From contig JALSNW010000028.1 of assembly GCA_026986785.1 (NCBI GenBank), positions 1 to 35,483 of the forward strand: a DNA stretch of 35,483 bases, given 5' to 3'. The DNA is from Deltaproteobacteria bacterium (lineage in GTDB: Bacteria > Desulfobacterota > Dissulfuribacteria > Dissulfuribacterales > QOAL01). The position numbers were made by a program, and so were the translations under genes. The notes beneath the pieces were generated by a model. It had not been told where the DNA came from. It saw nothing but the letters and a program-made list of their open reading frames with translations, and ran no database searches. Shown here one piece after another: positions 33,660-35,483 of the stretch (its first letter is position 1; every line of letters begins with the position of its first letter).

Positions 33660-35483
33660 TCAATTAGAAGAACCCATGACCTCGTAAAGAACACGAGCCA
33701 GATCCTCAAGGGTATAGGGCTTGACTATGCAGGAGCAAAAGCCATATTCTCGATAAGAGGCCATTATGGGATCATTGGCATAACCGCTGGCCACTATCAC
33801 CTTGGCCCCTGGATCCATGGAAAGCAGCTCCCTTGTGGCTTCCAACCCACCCATGGCACCTTTGACTGTTAGATCCATGACAACAACGTCAAAGGGCTTG
33901 CCCTCTTGTTGCGCCTTTTTGAACAGCTCAATTGCCTCCTTGCCATCCCGTGCCAACACCACATCCAGGCCAAGGCTTTCCAAAAGCCCCTTGGCAACAT
34001 GTCGGAGGATCTCCTCGTCATCCATGACAAGCACCCTCCCACTTCCAGGCCTTACGACCATTGAATCAAATTCTCTTGCCTCAACTGGGCCATCTCCAAG
34101 GGCAGGCAGAAATACGAAGAAAGTGGTGCCTCTTCCCGATCGCGAACTCACTCTTATATGGCCACCATGCCTTTTCACGATGGAGTGGCATATCGAAAGG
34201 CCTAAGCCACTACCTGTCTCCTTTGTAGTGAAAAACGGATCGAAGATCTTGTCCACATATTCTTCAGGGATACCGCCTCCTGCATCTTTGACCTTTAGTT
34301 CCACATATTTCGCCACCGGCCTGATTGCCAGACTACAGGCCTCTTTTGCAGATATGTTCCGGCATTCTATCCTGATAGTGCCACCGCTTGCCATGGCATG
34401 TCTGGCATTGATGACCAAGTTCTGGATCACCTGACTAATCTGGCCTTTGTCGATCTCCACTGGCCATAGATCGTCATGAAATTCGAAAATGCAGTCAACA
34501 TTGGAACCCGTTATCACAAAAGAGGCAGAATCCCTTATCACCTCTTCCAGGGATGCAACCTCCTTGATGGGTTCCCCGCCCTTGGCAAAGGTAAGAAGTT
34601 GCTTTGTCAGATCGGCTGCCCTCAGCACTGCCTTTGCAGCCTGGAATAGATACCTGCTTGCCTTGTGTTCCCTACCAGTAACCATCTGTGCCAATTCTAT
34701 ATTACCCATTATACCAGACAATATGTTATTGAAATCATGGGCAATGCCTCCGGCAAGGACCGCTATGGACTCCATCTTTTCTGTCTTTATGAGCTCTTCT
34801 CTTATTATCTTTTCCTGGGTTATATCCTGGAAGACAAGAACCGTTCCAATGATATTTTGCCCTTCGTCTTTTATTGGTGCACAGCTTGCCTTTATCATCC
34901 GTTCAGAGCCGTCACGGGCCACAAGGATTGTATCCTCTTCCAGATCGACTACCCGGGCCGATCGAAGGGCCTTGTCGAATGGGCTGGCTACACCTTCCTC
35001 GTCATTGGCGCCTATAATCCTGAATACCCTGTCGAGGGACTTGCCATTTGCCTCCTTCTCAGTCCAGCCAGTGAGGTCTTCCGCCACTGCGTTCATCAAT
35101 ATGACGTTCCCACCTATATCGGTAACGATCACACCATCTCCTATGGATTTCAATGTGACCATCAACCGCTCCTTTTCCTCGGCCAGTCTGTGCTGGAGCT
35201 TGACTACAGGTCTCAAGTCTTGGGCACTTACCACGTTCAACACCCTTCCCTCCAGTTTGGCCTTGGACCTTGCAACCAGACATGGAATGAGCTGAGCGTC
35301 CTTGGTCAAAAAAGAACATTTGCTCATACTATTTTCTTCTACATGAGAATCGCCATTCCCCCAAAACTGCCTACTGGCTATCTCGCATATCTCTGTGCCT
35401 ATAAGTTCGTCTTTAGTATATCCAAGTAGGCCAGTCACAATCTTGTTCACTGCCTCTATTATTCCTTGCTCGTCTATCACAAA
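33660..35483 (-). CDS. hybrid sensor histidine kinase (PAS-PAS-HisKA-HATPase-REC), partial
   Basis: This two-component hybrid kinase runs past the right edge, so its N-terminus and start are missing; at least 607 residues are present. Numbered from a GTG at 35480 (the first possible start codon in the window, not a true start), the order is a partial PAS domain, a second PAS domain (about 104-220), HisKA with His248 in GGIAHDFNN, and a HATPase domain with KDAGGGIPEEYVDKIFDPFF and SGLGLSICHSIV. A REC domain follows with phosphoacceptor Asp536 and Lys587. The internal receiver suggests phosphorelay to an unlinked partner or autoregulation. Signal and output are unknown. The large antisense frames on the plus strand are shadows of it. 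Confidence 0.93.
   Translation of the reverse strand, partial: FVIDEQGIIEAVNKIVTGLLGYTKDELIGTEICEIASRQFWGNGDSHVEENSMSKCSFLTKDAQLIPCLVARSKAKLEGRVLNVVSAQDLRPVVKLQHRLAEEKERLMVTLKSIGDGVIVTDIGGNVILMNAVAEDLTGWTEKEANGKSLDRVFRIIGANDEEGVASPFDKALRSARVVDLEEDTILVARDGSERMIKASCAPIKDEGQNIIGTVLVFQDITQEKIIREELIKTEKMESIAVLAGGIAHDFNNILSGIMGNIELAQMVTGREHKASRYLFQAAKAVLRAADLTKQLLTFAKGGEPIKEVASLEEVIRDSASFVITGSNVDCIFEFHDDLWPVEIDKGQISQVIQNLVINARHAMASGGTIRIECRNISAKEACSLAIRPVAKYVELKVKDAGGGIPEEYVDKIFDPFFTTKETGSGLGLSICHSIVKRHGGHIRVSSRSGRGTTFFVFLPALGDGPVEAREFDSMVVRPGSGRVLVMDDEEILRHVAKGLLESLGLDVVLARDGKEAIELFKKAQQEGKPFDVVVMDLTVKGAMGGLEATRELLSMDPGAKVIVASGYANDPIMASYREYGFCSCIVKPYTLEDLARVLYEVMGSSN

Noticed and set aside
34489-35429. 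Long plus-strand open frames (268 and 254 residues) over the histidine kinase
   Set aside because: They are antisense shadows of a kinase whose motifs are complete on the minus strand; they have no recognisable protein features.

Overview
The window looks like chromosomal DNA of a deltaproteobacterial-type bacterium (Desulfobacterota), possibly thermophilic or anaerobic. The partial 16S rRNA gene at the left edge has the general look of that group. The protein set also fits: HflKC, a selenocysteine-containing SelD, QueH, TreT with a DUF5752 partner, a bd-like oxidase with a c-type heme domain, and a Rieske/cytochrome b pair. Arginine AGG/AGA and isoleucine ATA codons are frequent throughout. 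The taxonomic call is inference from eye-matching only. I saw no CRISPR array, insertion sequence, phage gene or tRNA.

Layout. 1-858 is the 5' part of a 16S rRNA gene on the minus strand, with a boxA-like leader and two sigma70-type promoters (859-1140). dprA and topA follow upstream on the same strand with a 4-base overlap. xerC (plus) diverges from dprA, and hflK-hflC (plus) come next. An unrecognised 342-residue protein (minus) diverges from a DUF1232 gene, a HAD-like gene and selD (plus). selD contains an in-frame TGA read as selenocysteine, so its true start lies about 150 bases upstream of the first ATG-initiated frame. A creatininase-family gene and a TlpA-like lipoprotein thioredoxin are on the minus strand.

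12567-17347 (plus) holds an Rrf2-family Fe-S-type regulator, acetate kinase and four tightly coupled genes: a stand-alone RibD-C reductase, a PP-loop protein with two CxxC pairs, a family 2 glycosyltransferase and the GTP cyclohydrolase FolE2. This is my best candidate for an undescribed pathway. It meets pepA (minus) stop codon to stop codon; plsC lies upstream of pepA. A small membrane protein gene (19849) is preceded by two near-perfect 14-bp palindromes and a third partial copy.

20138-24334 (minus) is a carbohydrate operon: DUF5752, TreT, OtsB, OtsA, so two trehalose routes sit in one transcript. Next on the minus strand are a two-subunit bd-like oxidase (27273-24717), a PagL-type lipid A deacylase and a glycogen phosphorylase. 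The final plus-strand operon is queH, DUF2905, Rieske protein, cytochrome b6-like protein and DUF456, driven by a good promoter that would give a leaderless queH mRNA. A hybrid histidine kinase (minus) runs off the right edge.

How the genes fit together. Three themes recur: storage and compatible carbohydrates (glycogen phosphorylase, OtsAB, TreT); membrane electron transfer (bd-like oxidase, Rieske/cytochrome b, TlpA); and pterin, deazapurine and selenium metabolism (FolE2, RibD-C, QueH, SelD). Starts were moved from the longest open frame wherever a ribosome binding site or gene overlap argued for it, and each move is stated in the entry.
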